64,000 bases of DNA from Neisseria weaveri (GTDB lineage: Bacteria; Pseudomonadota; Gammaproteobacteria; Burkholderiales; Neisseriaceae), in the NCBI RefSeq assembly GCF_900638685.1, contig NZ_LR134533.1:1798001-1862000 (forward strand), read 5' to 3'. The translations under genes were made by a program, and so were the position numbers. The notes below the pieces were generated by a model. It worked only from the letters and a program-made list of their open reading frames with translations, did no database searches and was not told the origin of the DNA. How positions within the stretch are numbered: position 1 is the stretch's first letter; every line of letters starts with the position of its first letter. Positions 36,474 to 48,914 of the stretch are shown here, one piece after another.

Positions 36474-36830
36474 TTATAAAGTAAAAGTTGCCTTATCGCT
36501 TTTCAGCAAATTACCCAGTTCGTTTTCAATGGCATTTTTGGTTTGGATGCAGATGGCATCAGTGCCGAAAGCCAGTCCCACACCCTTGGGGCGGTTGGCT
36601 GACGTGCGGGCCAGATTGATCCAGGCAACATTGGTGCGCAGGAATTTTTTGCCGGCTTGATTGGGTAATTCCAGTACGAGAAGCACTTCGTCGTTGAGTG
36701 AAAAAATGTCTTCCGTGGGGATGAAGATGCCGCCATGTTCTAAGAACGGCATATAGCTGTTGTAGAGCATGGTTTTGTCTTTGATTTGCAGATTCATCAT
36801 TTTGCCGGGAAGATTGGTTAATGTATCCAT
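36474..36830 (-). CDS. pilZ: PilZ-domain protein (type IV pilus assembly)
   Basis: The 118-residue protein is of the short neisserial/pseudomonad PilZ type, needed for type IV pilus biogenesis. It has a PilZ beta-barrel (GGIFIPTEDIFSLNDEVLLVLELP and VAWINLARTSANRPKGVGLAF) but lacks the RxxxR c-di-GMP-binding motif at its N-terminus. It probably therefore acts through protein contacts (PilB/FimX type) rather than by binding c-di-GMP. It is located 11 bases after holB, the standard order. Internal Met residues 11 and 12 are alternative starts. Confidence 0.88.
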   Translation of the reverse strand: MDTLTNLPGKMMNLQIKDKTMLYNSYMPFLEHGGIFIPTEDIFSLNDEVLLVLELPNQAGKKFLRTNVAWINLARTSANRPKGVGLAFGTDAICIQTKNAIENELGNLLKSDKATFTL

Positions 36831-36841
36831 AATAGATGTGC

Positions 36842-37819
36842 CTATTTATTTTGCCAAAAGTGTAAATATTCAATCAGTATATCTTCAAGTTGTATTTTAA
36901 CACTTAAGGTATGATATCCGTAAGGATTCAATTTATTCAGACGTTGGGTTAATGCAAACAGTTGAAGTTTGTCGGTTCGCTTGGCGGTTTGGCTTAACGC
37001 ATCACGATAAGCGGGGTAATAAAGCGGCTGGGTATTTTGTTGCGATAATCCCAAATCCAAAAGCCATTTATGCATCCAATCTAGAAAAATGGCCAGTGGC
37101 AACTTGCTTTTATCAAACGTAGCGGCGTAATCCAAAATGGCCAGTAATCGTGGCGAACTTAATAAAGACAATAATTCGGTACGCAGTTTGTCGGCTTCCG
37201 GTGTTGCTTGGAAGAGTGGGGCTCCGGCGTGAAATGCCAATAACTCTTCAGCATTTTCGGTATTGTGTTCATGTAGGTAAGCCAGTGCTTCGGCTCGGGA
37301 GGGAGCGGGAAGCAGCATTTGCCGGCAACGGCTTTTGATTGTGGGCAGCAGTTTGTCGCGTGAGTGGCAGACAAGTAAAAAGACGACATCAGCGGGAGGC
37401 TCTTCTAAAATTTTCAGTAGGGCGTTGGCAGCCTGTGGGTTCATGCTTTCAGCCGGTGCAATCAAAATGATGCGTTTGCCGCCTCGAACGGAGGTGAGAT
37501 GGACGTTATCGAGAATATTGCGTACGGCATCGATTTTGATTTGCAAAAGTTTTCTGCCAATTGCGCCGTCTTCGGGCATTTCCGGTGTCAGAAGATAGAA
37601 ATCGGGGTGGCTGCTTTGATTAAACAAGTGGCATGAAGGACAAGTTTGGCAAGGTTCGCCCGATTCCGGGTTCTGCTCGCATAAAAGGGCTTGGGCGGTA
37701 TGATAGGCAAAAGCGGTTTTACCGGTGTTTTCTTTGCCGATAAACAGCCAGGCATTGGGGTGGTTTTGCCGGGTTGATGACAGTTGTTGCCATTGTTGTT
37801 GATGCCATGGATAAATCAT
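36842..37819 (-). CDS. holB: DNA polymerase III delta' subunit
   Basis: The 325-residue clamp-loader subunit has a degenerate Walker A motif (FIGKENTGKTAFAYHTAQAL), a zinc module (CQTCPSCHLF plus an earlier Cys), the sensor region QAANALLKILEEPPADVVFL and arginine-finger-like SRCRQMLLPAPS. It works with HolA and DnaX to load the beta clamp. Operon order is holB-pilZ-tatD. A DUS pair (37947-37983) separates it from tmk. Confidence 0.93.
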   Translation of the reverse strand: MIYPWHQQQWQQLSSTRQNHPNAWLFIGKENTGKTAFAYHTAQALLCEQNPESGEPCQTCPSCHLFNQSSHPDFYLLTPEMPEDGAIGRKLLQIKIDAVRNILDNVHLTSVRGGKRIILIAPAESMNPQAANALLKILEEPPADVVFLLVCHSRDKLLPTIKSRCRQMLLPAPSRAEALAYLHEHNTENAEELLAFHAGAPLFQATPEADKLRTELLSLLSSPRLLAILDYAATFDKSKLPLAIFLDWMHKWLLDLGLSQQNTQPLYYPAYRDALSQTAKRTDKLQLFALTQRLNKLNPYGYHTLSVKIQLEDILIEYLHFWQNK

Positions 37820-37946
37820 ATGCAGGTCGTTATCGGAAAAATGCCATTATATCGCAAACAGGCTTGATTTCTGCTAGGGTTTTTTGGCCGGTTTGTGCGG
37901 CTTGCCGTTAGGAATTAAAAGGGAGTTTGCCGTTTGTATTGGGTTG

Positions 37947-37983
37947 AGGCCGTCTGAAAAAAACATCATTTTTCAGACGGCCT
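37947..37983. terminator. DUS pair between tmk and holB
   Basis: A perfect DUS and its complement surround a 13-base loop. It lies just after the tmk stop. Confidence 0.75.
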
Positions 37984-38029
37984 TTTACATTGATATTTTT
38001 ATTGCGGCTTTGTCTTCTTGGAAATCAGT

Positions 38030-38665
38030 TTATAGTTTAGGTTCAAGTTGGAAGTGGCGGTTGAGTGTTTGTTCGATGTCGTTTCGAACATCGCCCTTTT
38101 CCCGGTTGCTGTTGATTACGGCATATTTTTCAGGGTGTTTTGCGGCCCGTTGCAGGTAGGTATGGCGTACACGGGTAAAGAATTCGGCTTCTTCTTGCTC
38201 AAAGCGGTCTTTTTCGCGTGAACGGGTGATGCGGTTGAGTGAAACTTCCAAAGGGACGTCGAGCAGAATGGTTAAATCCGGGCGGAAACTGCCTTGAACC
38301 CAGTTTTCCAGAGTTTCGATATCGCTAAGCGGAATATGGCGCCCGCCACCTTGATAGGCGTAGGTTGCATCGGTAAACCGGTCGGATACGACGTGTATTC
38401 CTTCGTTTAAAGCAGGCAGGATGACGTCTTCGATATGCTGTTGGCGGGCGGCAAACATTAAAAGGGTTTCCGTGCGCAAACTGACTTGGGTTTCAGGGTT
38501 TAGCAATAATGACCTTAATTCTTCGCCTAAAGGTGTGCCGCCCGGTTCCCGGGTAAACAGTACGGGCAGGTTGTGTTGCTCAAACCAAGCCTTGATAACG
38601 GCAAGGTTGGTGGATTTGCCTGCGCCGTCTATGCCGTCGAGCGTGATGAATTGTGCCGGTTTCAT
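38030..38665 (-). CDS. tmk: Thymidylate kinase
   Basis: The 211-residue P-loop kinase phosphorylates dTMP. P-loop: TLDGIDGAGKSTNLAVIKAW. The DRY-type motif is VVSDRFTDATYAYQGGGRHI (Asp-Arg, substrate site). A LID region lies around LNRITRSREKDRFEQEE. It lacks an Arg in the P-loop and uses LID arginines, as in E. coli type II enzymes. The order mltG-tmk-holB is conserved in many Proteobacteria. Confidence 0.96.
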   Translation of the reverse strand: MKPAQFITLDGIDGAGKSTNLAVIKAWFEQHNLPVLFTREPGGTPLGEELRSLLLNPETQVSLRTETLLMFAARQQHIEDVILPALNEGIHVVSDRFTDATYAYQGGGRHIPLSDIETLENWVQGSFRPDLTILLDVPLEVSLNRITRSREKDRFEQEEAEFFTRVRHTYLQRAAKHPEKYAVINSNREKGDVRNDIEQTLNRHFQLEPKL

Positions 38666-38692
38666 GATTACGGTACTCCGTTTTACGGGTAG

Positions 38693-38718
38693 AGGCCGTC
38701 TGAAAATTCAGACGGCCT
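38693..38718. terminator. DUS pair between mltG and tmk
   Basis: A perfect DUS and its complement are separated by two bases in the short gap. It may reduce read-through from mltG. Confidence 0.75.
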
Positions 38719-38738
38719 TTGATGGTTTGAGAACGGTT

Positions 38739-39734
38739 TTATTTCTTCAAAATGTATTTGCGGACTGCCGCGTTGTGTTCTTCCAGGGTATGGCTGAATT
38801 GGCTCAAGCCTGTGTTGTCCATTTTGGAAACAAAATAGAGATATTTGGCGGAAGAAGGGTGTGCGGCCGCTTCCAAGGCGGCTTTTCCGGGAAGGGCGAT
38901 GGGGGTGGGCGTCAAGCCGTTTCGGGTGTAGGTGTTGTAGGGCGTGTCGCGGCGTATGTCGGATTTGCGGATGCGGCCGGTGTAGCTGTCGCCCATACCG
39001 TAGATAATGGTCGGGTCGGTTTGCAGTCTCATGCCGATGGCCAAGCGGTTGACGAAGACGGCGGCAACATGTTTTCGGTCGGCTTCGTGTGCGGTTTCTT
39101 TCTCAATCAGGCTGGCCATAATCAACAGCTCGTAAGGCGTTTTGTAGGGCAGGCCGCTTTGACGCTCGTCCCACGCGGTTTGCAGGTTTTTCTGCATGGT
39201 TCGGTAGGCAAGCTTGTAGATTTGAATATCGCTGCTGTCGGTGTCGATTTCGTAAGTATCGGGAAAAAACAGGCCTTCGGGGTGTGTGTGCAGGATATCC
39301 GGATCAATGTGTTTCAACAGTTTTTCGTTGCTCCAGCCTGCCGTTTCATGAAGGATATCGTCGGTTTTGTTGATGATATTGCGCATTTGTGCAAAACGCA
39401 TGCCTTCGGTAATGCGGATGGTAACGGCATCGGGGCGGCCTTTATGCAAGCGTTGCAGGATAGACCAAGCGGAAACTTGCTTGGGCAGTTTATATGAACC
39501 TGAATGCAGGCGGTTGTGTACGCCGAGCAGGTAGGCGGTGGCCAGGAGAACGTGCCGGTTGTAAATCACATCATCTTCAGCCAGCTTTCTGCTGACGGCA
39601 GACAGGCCTTGATTTTTCTCAACGCGCATGCGGTAGGTTTGTTCGTTGGTTTTCGGGGCGAATAAAAGAAAAGCCCATACGCCGGCAAGCAATACCAACA
39701 GGCTTGCCGACCATTTTAAAAACTTTTTCAACAT
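38739..39734 (-). CDS. mltG: Endolytic murein transglycosylase MltG
   Basis: The 331-residue inner-membrane protein has one N-terminal transmembrane helix (LLVLLAGVWAFLLF). A LysM-like part follows (TYRMRVEKNQGLSAVSRKLA). The catalytic YceG domain has MASLIEKETAHEADRKHVA (catalytic Glu) and LQTDPTIIYGMGD, with NTYTRNGLTPTPIALPG at the C-terminal part. It cuts nascent glycan strands and sets their length. It is divergent from ampD, another peptidoglycan gene. Confidence 0.94.
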   Translation of the reverse strand: MLKKFLKWSASLLVLLAGVWAFLLFAPKTNEQTYRMRVEKNQGLSAVSRKLAEDDVIYNRHVLLATAYLLGVHNRLHSGSYKLPKQVSAWSILQRLHKGRPDAVTIRITEGMRFAQMRNIINKTDDILHETAGWSNEKLLKHIDPDILHTHPEGLFFPDTYEIDTDSSDIQIYKLAYRTMQKNLQTAWDERQSGLPYKTPYELLIMASLIEKETAHEADRKHVAAVFVNRLAIGMRLQTDPTIIYGMGDSYTGRIRKSDIRRDTPYNTYTRNGLTPTPIALPGKAALEAAAHPSSAKYLYFVSKMDNTGLSQFSHTLEEHNAAVRKYILKK

Positions 39735-39896
39735 GGTAGCATGGTTCGGTTAAATAATCGGGTGTCAGTATAGTATAAGTTGCCGATACTGTGTTGCGGC
39801 GTTATTTCAAACGGTTTGTCCAACAGGTTTTCGGTAAGCGGACAAAAGACGGAAGCAGCGGCAGAGAGGCCGTCTGAAATTTTTAAGGATAAGGTT

Positions 39897-40448
39897 ATGA
39901 ATCCTGATTGGAATCAAGGTTGGTGGCAACAGGCGGCAAAACTACCGTCGCCGAACTTCAGTAAACGGGCAGAGGGAGAGCGGGTAACGCTGGTGGTGCT
40001 GCACAATATTTCTTTACCGCCTTTTGAGTACGGCAGCGGTGCGGTGGAGAAGCTGTTTACCAACACGATTAATCCGGTCGAACACCCTTTTTTCAGTATC
40101 ATTGCCGATTTGCGCGTTTCCAGCCATTTTTTTATCGACCGGCACGGTCGAACCGTCCAATTTGTTTCATGTGACGATATGGCTTACCACGCCGGCATTT
40201 CGGCATTTCAGGGCAGGGAAAAGTGCAATGCTTTTTCCGTCGGCATCGAATTGGAAGGCTGCGATTTTGAACCCTTTACCGCTTTGCAATATCAAAGTCT
40301 GAACAAATTGCTGAATGCTTTGGCAGGACATTACCCGATTGAGGCGGTCACCGGGCATCAAGACATTGCGCCGGGACGGAAAAGCGATCCCGGACATTTC
40401 TTTGATTGGGCGCAATTGACCGCTTCGGGCATACCTGTTATCCGTTAA
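39897..40448 (+). CDS. ampD: 1,6-anhydro-N-acetylmuramyl-L-alanine amidase
   Basis: The 183-residue cytoplasmic zinc amidase recycles muropeptides. Zinc ligands: His in VVLHNISLPP, and His plus Asp in VTGHQDIAPGRKSDPGHFFD W. The motif SSHFFIDRHGRTVQFV is typical. The start at 39897 follows AAGGATAAGG; the longer frame from 39780 runs through a DUS (39867-39878) and is unlikely to be coding. A single DUS follows at 40467-40478. Confidence 0.93.
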   Translation: MNPDWNQGWWQQAAKLPSPNFSKRAEGERVTLVVLHNISLPPFEYGSGAVEKLFTNTINPVEHPFFSIIADLRVSSHFFIDRHGRTVQFVSCDDMAYHAGISAFQGREKCNAFSVGIELEGCDFEPFTALQYQSLNKLLNALAGHYPIEAVTGHQDIAPGRKSDPGHFFDWAQLTASGIPVIR

Positions 40449-40557
40449 AAATAACGCTAAATCCTTTTCAGACGGCCTTTACTGTCAGAATGGGTAAACT
40501 TGGTTATAATTCCAGTTCCTGCACCGACTAACCGTTTAAAATAGGTTGTAAACAACT

Positions 40558-41820
40558 ATGAGCGATGTGGTTTTAATCATTATTATTATCGGATTGGCGA
40601 TTATTCTCGCCGTTCTGGCTTACAATATCCATCAGGAAAAGAAATACCAGCGTCAGGTACGCGAGCAGTTCGGCCATGCCGACAAAGATGCGCTTCTGCA
40701 CAGTAAAACCGATTTCGTGCGTGACGGCGGAGCGAAAAAAGGCTTGAAAGGCATGCCGTTTGCACATAAAAAAGCCGTAGAAGCCGAAGTCCGCGAAGAA
40801 GAAAAAAATGCCGATCTGTTTACCGTTGGAGATGAAGACGAATTTCACAAAGACGTTACGGTAAGCGTGCAAGAAAACGAAAAAGAAGCCGTTATCGAAC
40901 AAGAAGAAGCGGCTGCGGAAGCCGAATTTGAATTTAAGAAAATGGCATCTCCGGTTTTGTCGCAAACCAAAGTTGACGGCAAACGCACCTTGCTTCTGGA
41001 TTTGGAAGGGTTGCCGAAAGTCGAGTTGCCGTGGTTTGATCCGCGCTTCGATTACATGGCCTATATCGCTTTGAGCGAACCGCAAGAGCTGCACAATATT
41101 CCGCGTTTATCGAGCCGTCACCGTTTCCAGATTGCCGGTTGTACCCGTGACGAACGCTTCCAGATTGCCGAGCCGATTCCCGGCGTGGCTTACCAGGGTT
41201 TTGTCATCGGTTTGCAGGCAATCAGCCGCAGCGGTTTGGCAACCGTGCAGGAATTGGAGCGTTTCGGCGAGCAGGCCAACCAGTTTGCCAAAGATATGAA
41301 CGGCAGTCTGTTGCTGACCGATATCGACGCTTTCTTGAAAGTGGCCCGTCCGTTGGATGATTTGTGTGCAAGAGTCGATCAAACTATTGCCATGCATTTG
41401 GTATCGCGCACCAATGTCAGCGGTTTGGAATTGCGTTCTGCTATTGAAGAATTAAATTTCGAATTGGGTGTGGACGGCGCGTTCCACTATCCGAAAGACG
41501 GCGAACCGTTGTTCAGCATTATTACTTTGGATAACTCTCCGTTTACGTCCAGTCTGCTTTCCAGCCAGGCTTACCGCGGTTTCAGTATGCTGTTTGATAT
41601 TCCGCATGTTCCGGCCGGAGAAAAACAGTTCAACGATTTCATGGACTTGGCTGTGAAATTGGCCAGCAAATTAAGTTTGGACTTGGTCAACGACAAATTG
41701 GAGGAGTTGTCTACCGAGTGGCTGGTTGAAGTGCGCCGTTATGTGTTGGCCCGTCAGGACGAAATGAAGAAAGTCGGCATTGAGCCCAGCGGACAGTTGG
41801 CGCAGCGCCTGTTCTCTTAA
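40558..41820 (+). CDS. zipA: Cell division protein ZipA
   Basis: The 420-residue protein has an N-terminal transmembrane helix (VVLIIIIIGLAIILAVLAYN). A charged linker (about residues 25-130, rich in Glu/Ala/Lys) follows. A C-terminal domain (about 270-420) fits the ZipA FtsZ-binding fold (FSIITLDNSPFTSSLLSSQA, YRGFSMLFDIPHVP). It links FtsZ to the inner membrane. It lies upstream of ligA, as in other Neisseria and in gamma-proteobacteria. Confidence rests on topology and neighbour. Confidence 0.85.
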   Translation: MSDVVLIIIIIGLAIILAVLAYNIHQEKKYQRQVREQFGHADKDALLHSKTDFVRDGGAKKGLKGMPFAHKKAVEAEVREEEKNADLFTVGDEDEFHKDVTVSVQENEKEAVIEQEEAAAEAEFEFKKMASPVLSQTKVDGKRTLLLDLEGLPKVELPWFDPRFDYMAYIALSEPQELHNIPRLSSRHRFQIAGCTRDERFQIAEPIPGVAYQGFVIGLQAISRSGLATVQELERFGEQANQFAKDMNGSLLLTDIDAFLKVARPLDDLCARVDQTIAMHLVSRTNVSGLELRSAIEELNFELGVDGAFHYPKDGEPLFSIITLDNSPFTSSLLSSQAYRGFSMLFDIPHVPAGEKQFNDFMDLAVKLASKLSLDLVNDKLEELSTEWLVEVRRYVLARQDEMKKVGIEPSGQLAQRLFS

Positions 41821-44602
<2,782 letters not shown>

Positions 44603-44727
44603 GTTATGCAATAATTTTAAAAAACGTATATAATGTTAAATATAGTATTTAATGTAATAATTATTGTAAATATTTATTTGCTTGCGTAAGCTGTTGGGAT
44701 GTTGAAGCAGAATTTTAGGAGAATGGA

Positions 44728-45600
44728 ATGAAACCGATTAAGAAAGCCGTATTTCCCGTGGCCGGCATGGGCACCCGTTTCTTACCCGCCACTAAAGCCA
44801 GCCCGAAAGAAATGCTGCCGATCGTCGACAAACCGCTGATCCAATATGCCGTAGAAGAAGCCGTGGCTGCAGGTTGCACCGAAATGGTGTTCGTAACCGG
44901 CCGCAACAAACGCAGCATCGAAGACCACTTCGATAAGGCTTATGAGCTGGAAACCGAGCTGGAACACCGAAACAAAGAAAAATTATTGGCCCATGTGCGG
45001 GACATTCTGCCGTCCGGTATTACCTGCCTGTATATCCGCCAAGCCGAAGCATTGGGTTTGGGGCACGCCGTGCTGTGTGCCAAAGCCGCCGTCGGCGACA
45101 ACCCGTTTGCCGTAATTCTGGCCGACGACTTGATCGACGCACCGCAAGGCGCGTTGAAGCAGATGGTGGATATCTACAACCAAACCGGCAACAGCGTTTT
45201 GGGCGTAGAAACCGTCGATCCGTCGCAGACCGGTTCATACGGCATCGTTGAAATCGAAAATCTGAAAAACTATACCCGCATTACCAATATCGTTGAAAAA
45301 CCGAAGCCCGAAGAGGCTCCTTCCAATCTGGCCGTGGTCGGACGCTACATTCTCACGCCGCGTATTTTCGATTTGCTCACCAACCTGCCGCGCGGTGCGG
45401 GCAACGAAATCCAGCTTACCGACGGCATTGCCCGCCTGCTGGATCACGAGTTTGTGCTGGCGCATGCTTTCGAAGGCAAACGTTATGACTGTGGCAGCAA
45501 AATCGGCTATTTGGAGGCAACATTGGCTTATGGCTTAAAACACCCGGAAACCGGCGAGGCGTTCCGCAAGTTGTTGAAGCGTTATGCCGAAAATGCCTGA
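44728..45600 (+). CDS. galU: UTP-glucose-1-phosphate uridylyltransferase
   Basis: The 290-residue nucleotidyltransferase makes UDP-glucose for surface polysaccharide. Motifs: the nucleotide loop [20 protein letters not shown] with activating Arg, [29 protein letters not shown] (metal Asp), GIVEIE and [30 protein letters not shown] precedes the ATG. It has normal length. A DUS pair follows (45620-45650). Confidence 0.96.
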   Translation: MKPIKKAVFPVAGMGTRFLPATKASPKEMLPIVDKPLIQYAVEEAVAAGCTEMVFVTGRNKRSIEDHFDKAYELETELEHRNKEKLLAHVRDILPSGITCLYIRQAEALGLGHAVLCAKAAVGDNPFAVILADDLIDAPQGALKQMVDIYNQTGNSVLGVETVDPSQTGSYGIVEIENLKNYTRITNIVEKPKPEEAPSNLAVVGRYILTPRIFDLLTNLPRGAGNEIQLTDGIARLLDHEFVLAHAFEGKRYDCGSKIGYLEATLAYGLKHPETGEAFRKLLKRYAENA

Positions 45601-45619
45601 TACAGGCCAATTAAACCTT

Positions 45620-45650
45620 AAAAGGCCGTCTGAATTTCAGACGGCCTTTT
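45620..45650. terminator. DUS pair terminator of galU
   Basis: AAAAGGCCGTCTGAA and its full complement are separated by one base. Confidence 0.88.
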
Positions 45651-45712
45651 GTTTCTGCAAACAACGTATTGGGCTATAATCGCTTTTCTTTAATTTTGAA
45701 ATCCAACAGATT

Positions 45713-47098
45713 ATGAAACATATCCATATCATCGGAATCGGCGGCACATTTATGGGCGGCGTGGCGGCCATTGCCAAAGAAGCAGGATTTACCGTCAGCG
45801 GCTGCGATGCCAAGATGTATCCGCCTATGAGTACGCAGCTTGAGGCTTTGGGTATCGATGTGCATGAAGGTTTCGATGCGGCGCAGCTGGAACAATATCC
45901 GGCGGATGTGTATGTAATCGGTAATGTCGCCAAGCGCGGAATGGACGTGGTGGAAGCGGTGTTGAACCGCGGACTGCCCTATACGTCGGGACCGCAATGG
46001 CTGGCGGAAAATGTTTTGCACAAACATTGGGTTTTGGCGGTGGCCGGAACGCACGGTAAAACCACAACGGCTTCCATGCTGGCATGGGTGTTGGAATATG
46101 CAGGCTTGGCGCCGGGCTTCCTGATCGGCGGTGTACCGCAAAATTTCAATGTTTCCGCGCGGTTGCCGCAAACACCGCGTCAAGATCCGGATTCGACATC
46201 GCCGTTTTTCGTTATCGAAGCCGACGAATACGATACGGCATTTTTCGATAAGCGCAGCAAATTCGTCCATTACCGTCCGCGTACGGCGGTATTGAACAAC
46301 TTGGAATTCGACCATGCCGATATTTTTGCCGACTTGGCCGCCATTCAAACCCAGTTCCATCATTTGGTGCGTACCGTGCCTTCGGAGGGTTTGATTGTCA
46401 GCAACGGTGCCGAACGGAATTTGGAAGTGACTTTGGAGAAAGGCTGCTGGACGCCTGTCGAGCGCTTCGGTTGCGAATCGGGTTGGAAAATCGGCGAAGT
46501 TTTTGCCGACGGTTCGTTTGATGTGTATTTGAACGGCAATAAAGCCGGTCATGTAGGCTGGGAGATTATCGGCGAGCACAACCGCATGAATGCTTTGGCC
46601 GTGATTGCAGCCGCGCGTCATGCCGGTGTCGATGTTCAGACGGCCTGTGAAGCCTTGTCGGTATTTAAAAATGTAAAACGCCGTATGGAAACCAAAGGTA
46701 CGGTGAACGGTATTACGGTTTACGATGATTTTGCCCACCATCCGACGGCAATTGCGACGACGGTTGCCGGTTTACGCCAGAAAGTCGGCAAAGCAAGAAT
46801 TTTGGCGGTATTGGAGCCGCGATCGAACACCATGAAGTTGGGTACCATGAAAGCGGCTTTGCCGCAGAGCTTGCAGGAGGCCGATCGGGTTTACTGCTAT
46901 GCGGGCGGTGTCGATTGGGATGTGGCCGAAGCCTTGTCGCCTTTGGGCGGAAAACTCTATACCGGCAAAGAGTTTGAGACATTTGTGGCGGAAATTGTGC
47001 GGCAGGCGCAGGCAGGGGATCATATTTTGGTGATGAGTAACGGCGGTTTCGGTGGTATTCACGATAAATTGTTGGCCGCTTTAAAGGAAAATGCCTGA
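45713..47098 (+). CDS. mpl: UDP-MurNAc:L-Ala-gamma-D-Glu-meso-DAP ligase
   Basis: The 461-residue Mur-ligase family enzyme of peptidoglycan recycling attaches the tripeptide salvaged from turnover to UDP-MurNAc. Motifs: IIGIGGTFMGGVAAIAKEAG FTVSGCD (N-terminal UDP-binding), AGTHGKTTTASML (ATP loop, about residue 108), VIEADEYDTAFFDKRSKF and the C-terminal DDFAHHPTAI. It works with AmpD and MltG-type enzymes also encoded in this window. A DUS pair ends it. Confidence 0.95.
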   Translation: MKHIHIIGIGGTFMGGVAAIAKEAGFTVSGCDAKMYPPMSTQLEALGIDVHEGFDAAQLEQYPADVYVIGNVAKRGMDVVEAVLNRGLPYTSGPQWLAENVLHKHWVLAVAGTHGKTTTASMLAWVLEYAGLAPGFLIGGVPQNFNVSARLPQTPRQDPDSTSPFFVIEADEYDTAFFDKRSKFVHYRPRTAVLNNLEFDHADIFADLAAIQTQFHHLVRTVPSEGLIVSNGAERNLEVTLEKGCWTPVERFGCESGWKIGEVFADGSFDVYLNGNKAGHVGWEIIGEHNRMNALAVIAAARHAGVDVQTACEALSVFKNVKRRMETKGTVNGITVYDDFAHHPTAIATTVAGLRQKVGKARILAVLEPRSNTMKLGTMKAALPQSLQEADRVYCYAGGVDWDVAEALSPLGGKLYTGKEFETFVAEIVRQAQAGDHILVMSNGGFGGIHDKLLAALKENA

Positions 47099-47166
47099 GT
47101 TTCGGCTTTTTCCTATCAGCTTTCCTGTTTTTGCCGTTAACCGTATCGGCTGACTTTATTTATGCA

Positions 47167-47192
47167 AGGCCGTCTGAAAATTCAGACGGCCT
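47167..47192. terminator. DUS pair terminator of mpl
   Basis: A perfect DUS and its complement are separated by two bases, 69 bases after the mpl stop. Confidence 0.8.
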
Positions 47193-47333
47193 TGTTAATG
47201 AACGGGTGCTGTAAAAAATCGATATTTCATTTGCAGAAGCAGCAGCCGGTCTGATATTAAAATTAATTTGATTGGCTATCTTCGGAGCGATTCAGGTAAA
47301 ATGCGGTCTGTATTGAAACCGCTATTGATATTT

Positions 47334-47822
47334 ATGACTATTGAAAAAACTTCCAACATGAAATATTGGCTGCTGGCAGCGGCGGCCATTGTTTTGGATC
47401 AAATCACCAAATTTGCCGTTTTGGACCGCTTTGAGTTTGCCGAGCGTTTGAATGTTATTCCCGGCTTTTTTGATTTGACTTTACTGTTTAACACCGGGGC
47501 GGCGTTCAGCTTTCTGGCGGATGCGGGCGGTTGGCAGAAATTCTTCTTTTTGGGTTTGGCGGTAGTGATCTGCACTTATTTGGCACGCGCCATTGTTAAA
47601 AACGATTTCGGTATTTGGGGTAAATACGGCGCGGCCATGATTATCGGCGGTGCATTCGGCAATGTAATCGACCGTTTGCTGCACGGACATGTTGTTGATT
47701 TTCTGTTGGTTTATTGGCAAAACTGGTATTACCCGGCTTTTAATATGGCCGACAGCTTTATTTGTGTCGGAGCGGTATTGCTGGTTATCGACAGCTTCAA
47801 GCATAAAAAGAACAAGGCATAA
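47334..47822 (+). CDS. lspA: Lipoprotein signal peptidase (signal peptidase II)
   Basis: The 162-residue four-helix inner-membrane aspartyl protease removes signal peptides from lipoproteins such as Laz, LolB and the polyamine-binding protein encoded here. Catalytic aspartates lie in GNVIDRLLHGHVVDF and FNMADSFI; LLFNTGAAFSFLA is the conserved periplasmic motif. The frame is open 22 codons upstream; MTIEKTSN (47334) or MKYWLLAA (47358) is the likely start. It is 70 bases before ispH. Confidence 0.95.
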   Translation: MTIEKTSNMKYWLLAAAAIVLDQITKFAVLDRFEFAERLNVIPGFFDLTLLFNTGAAFSFLADAGGWQKFFFLGLAVVICTYLARAIVKNDFGIWGKYGAAMIIGGAFGNVIDRLLHGHVVDFLLVYWQNWYYPAFNMADSFICVGAVLLVIDSFKHKKNKA

Positions 47823-47852
47823 GCGGCCTGCTTGTGCGGAAGATCAAATTTG

Positions 47853-47879
47853 AGGCCGTCTGAAATTTTCAGACGGCCT
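47853..47879. terminator. DUS pair between lspA and ispH
   Basis: A perfect DUS and its complement are separated by three bases. It ends only 13 bases before the ispH start, so it may also control ispH translation. Confidence 0.7.
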
Positions 47880-47892
47880 GTCAGGATAAAAA

Positions 47893-48828
47893 ATGACGGA
47901 AAAAACCATTCTTTTAGCCAATCCGCGCGGATTCTGCGCCGGCGTGGACAGAGCCATCAGCATTGTAGAGCGGGCACTGGAAGAATTCGGTGCGCCGATT
48001 TATGTGCGCCATGAAGTCGTGCACAATAAATTCGTGGTGGACAACCTGCGCGATAAAGGTGCGGTGTTTATCGAAGATTTGGCGGATGTGCCCGAAGGTG
48101 CGACCTTGATTTATTCGGCGCACGGCGTATCCAAAGCGGTTCAGGATGAAGCCGAGGCGCGCGGTTTCCGTGTGTTTGACGCAACTTGTCCGTTGGTGAC
48201 AAAAGTGCATAAAGAAGTGGCGCGCTTGGATGAGCAGGGCTATCAGATTATTATGATCGGCCATAAGGGACACCCTGAAGTGGAAGGGACGATGGGGCAG
48301 CTGCCTGAAGGTACGATGCTGCTGGTGGAAACCGTAGATGATGTTGCCGGTTTGGAAGTGCGCAATCCGGATAAGCTGTCGCACGTCAGCCAAACGACTT
48401 TGTCGGTAGATGAAACCAAAGACATTATCGAAGCCTTGCGGGCGCGTTTTCCCAATATCCGCAGTCCGCATAAGGAAGATATCTGCTATGCGACCACCAA
48501 CCGTCAAGAAGCGGTAAAAACTTTGGCGTCGGAGTGTGATATCGTGATTGTAGTCGGTTCGCCTAACAGCTCGAACAGCAACCGTTTGCGCGAAGTAGCG
48601 GCGCAGCGCGGTATTGATTCGTATATGGTCGACAACGCCGGATACCTCAAACCGGAGTGGTTTGAGGGTAAGCGCAAAGTCGGCGTAACCGCCGGGGCTT
48701 CCGCGCCCGAAGTATTGGTGCAGGAAGTGGTGTCAGCCATTCAAAGCTGGGGACACGATACCGTTTGCGAAGGTGAAGGCGTAGAAGAGAGCATTGTTTT
48801 CGTGCTGCCTAAAGCATTGCGTAAATAA
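47893..48828 (+). CDS. ispH: 4-hydroxy-3-methylbut-2-enyl diphosphate reductase
   Basis: The 311-residue [4Fe-4S] enzyme performs the last step of the MEP isoprenoid pathway, making IPP and DMAPP. Three cluster cysteines are visible: [26 protein letters not shown] and [14 protein letters not shown]. Further motifs are [13 protein letters not shown] and TAGASAPE. The family length matches. ispE of the same pathway is also in the window. Confidence 0.97.
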   Translation: MTEKTILLANPRGFCAGVDRAISIVERALEEFGAPIYVRHEVVHNKFVVDNLRDKGAVFIEDLADVPEGATLIYSAHGVSKAVQDEAEARGFRVFDATCPLVTKVHKEVARLDEQGYQIIMIGHKGHPEVEGTMGQLPEGTMLLVETVDDVAGLEVRNPDKLSHVSQTTLSVDETKDIIEALRARFPNIRSPHKEDICYATTNRQEAVKTLASECDIVIVVGSPNSSNSNRLREVAAQRGIDSYMVDNAGYLKPEWFEGKRKVGVTAGASAPEVLVQEVVSAIQSWGHDTVCEGEGVEESIVFVLPKALRK

Positions 48829-48884
48829 AAGTGTGAAGCCGGGCTGATCTGCGGCGTATCAAATCATGCCGTCTGAAAATGGGA

Positions 48885-48910
48885 AGGCCGTCTGAATTTT
48901 CAGACGGCCT
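48885..48910. terminator. DUS cluster between ispH and the hemerythrin gene
   Basis: A perfect AG-DUS and its complement are separated by two bases. An additional AT-form DUS lies at 48866-48877, so both dialects sit within 20 bases. Confidence 0.8.
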
Positions 48911-48914
48911 TGAT

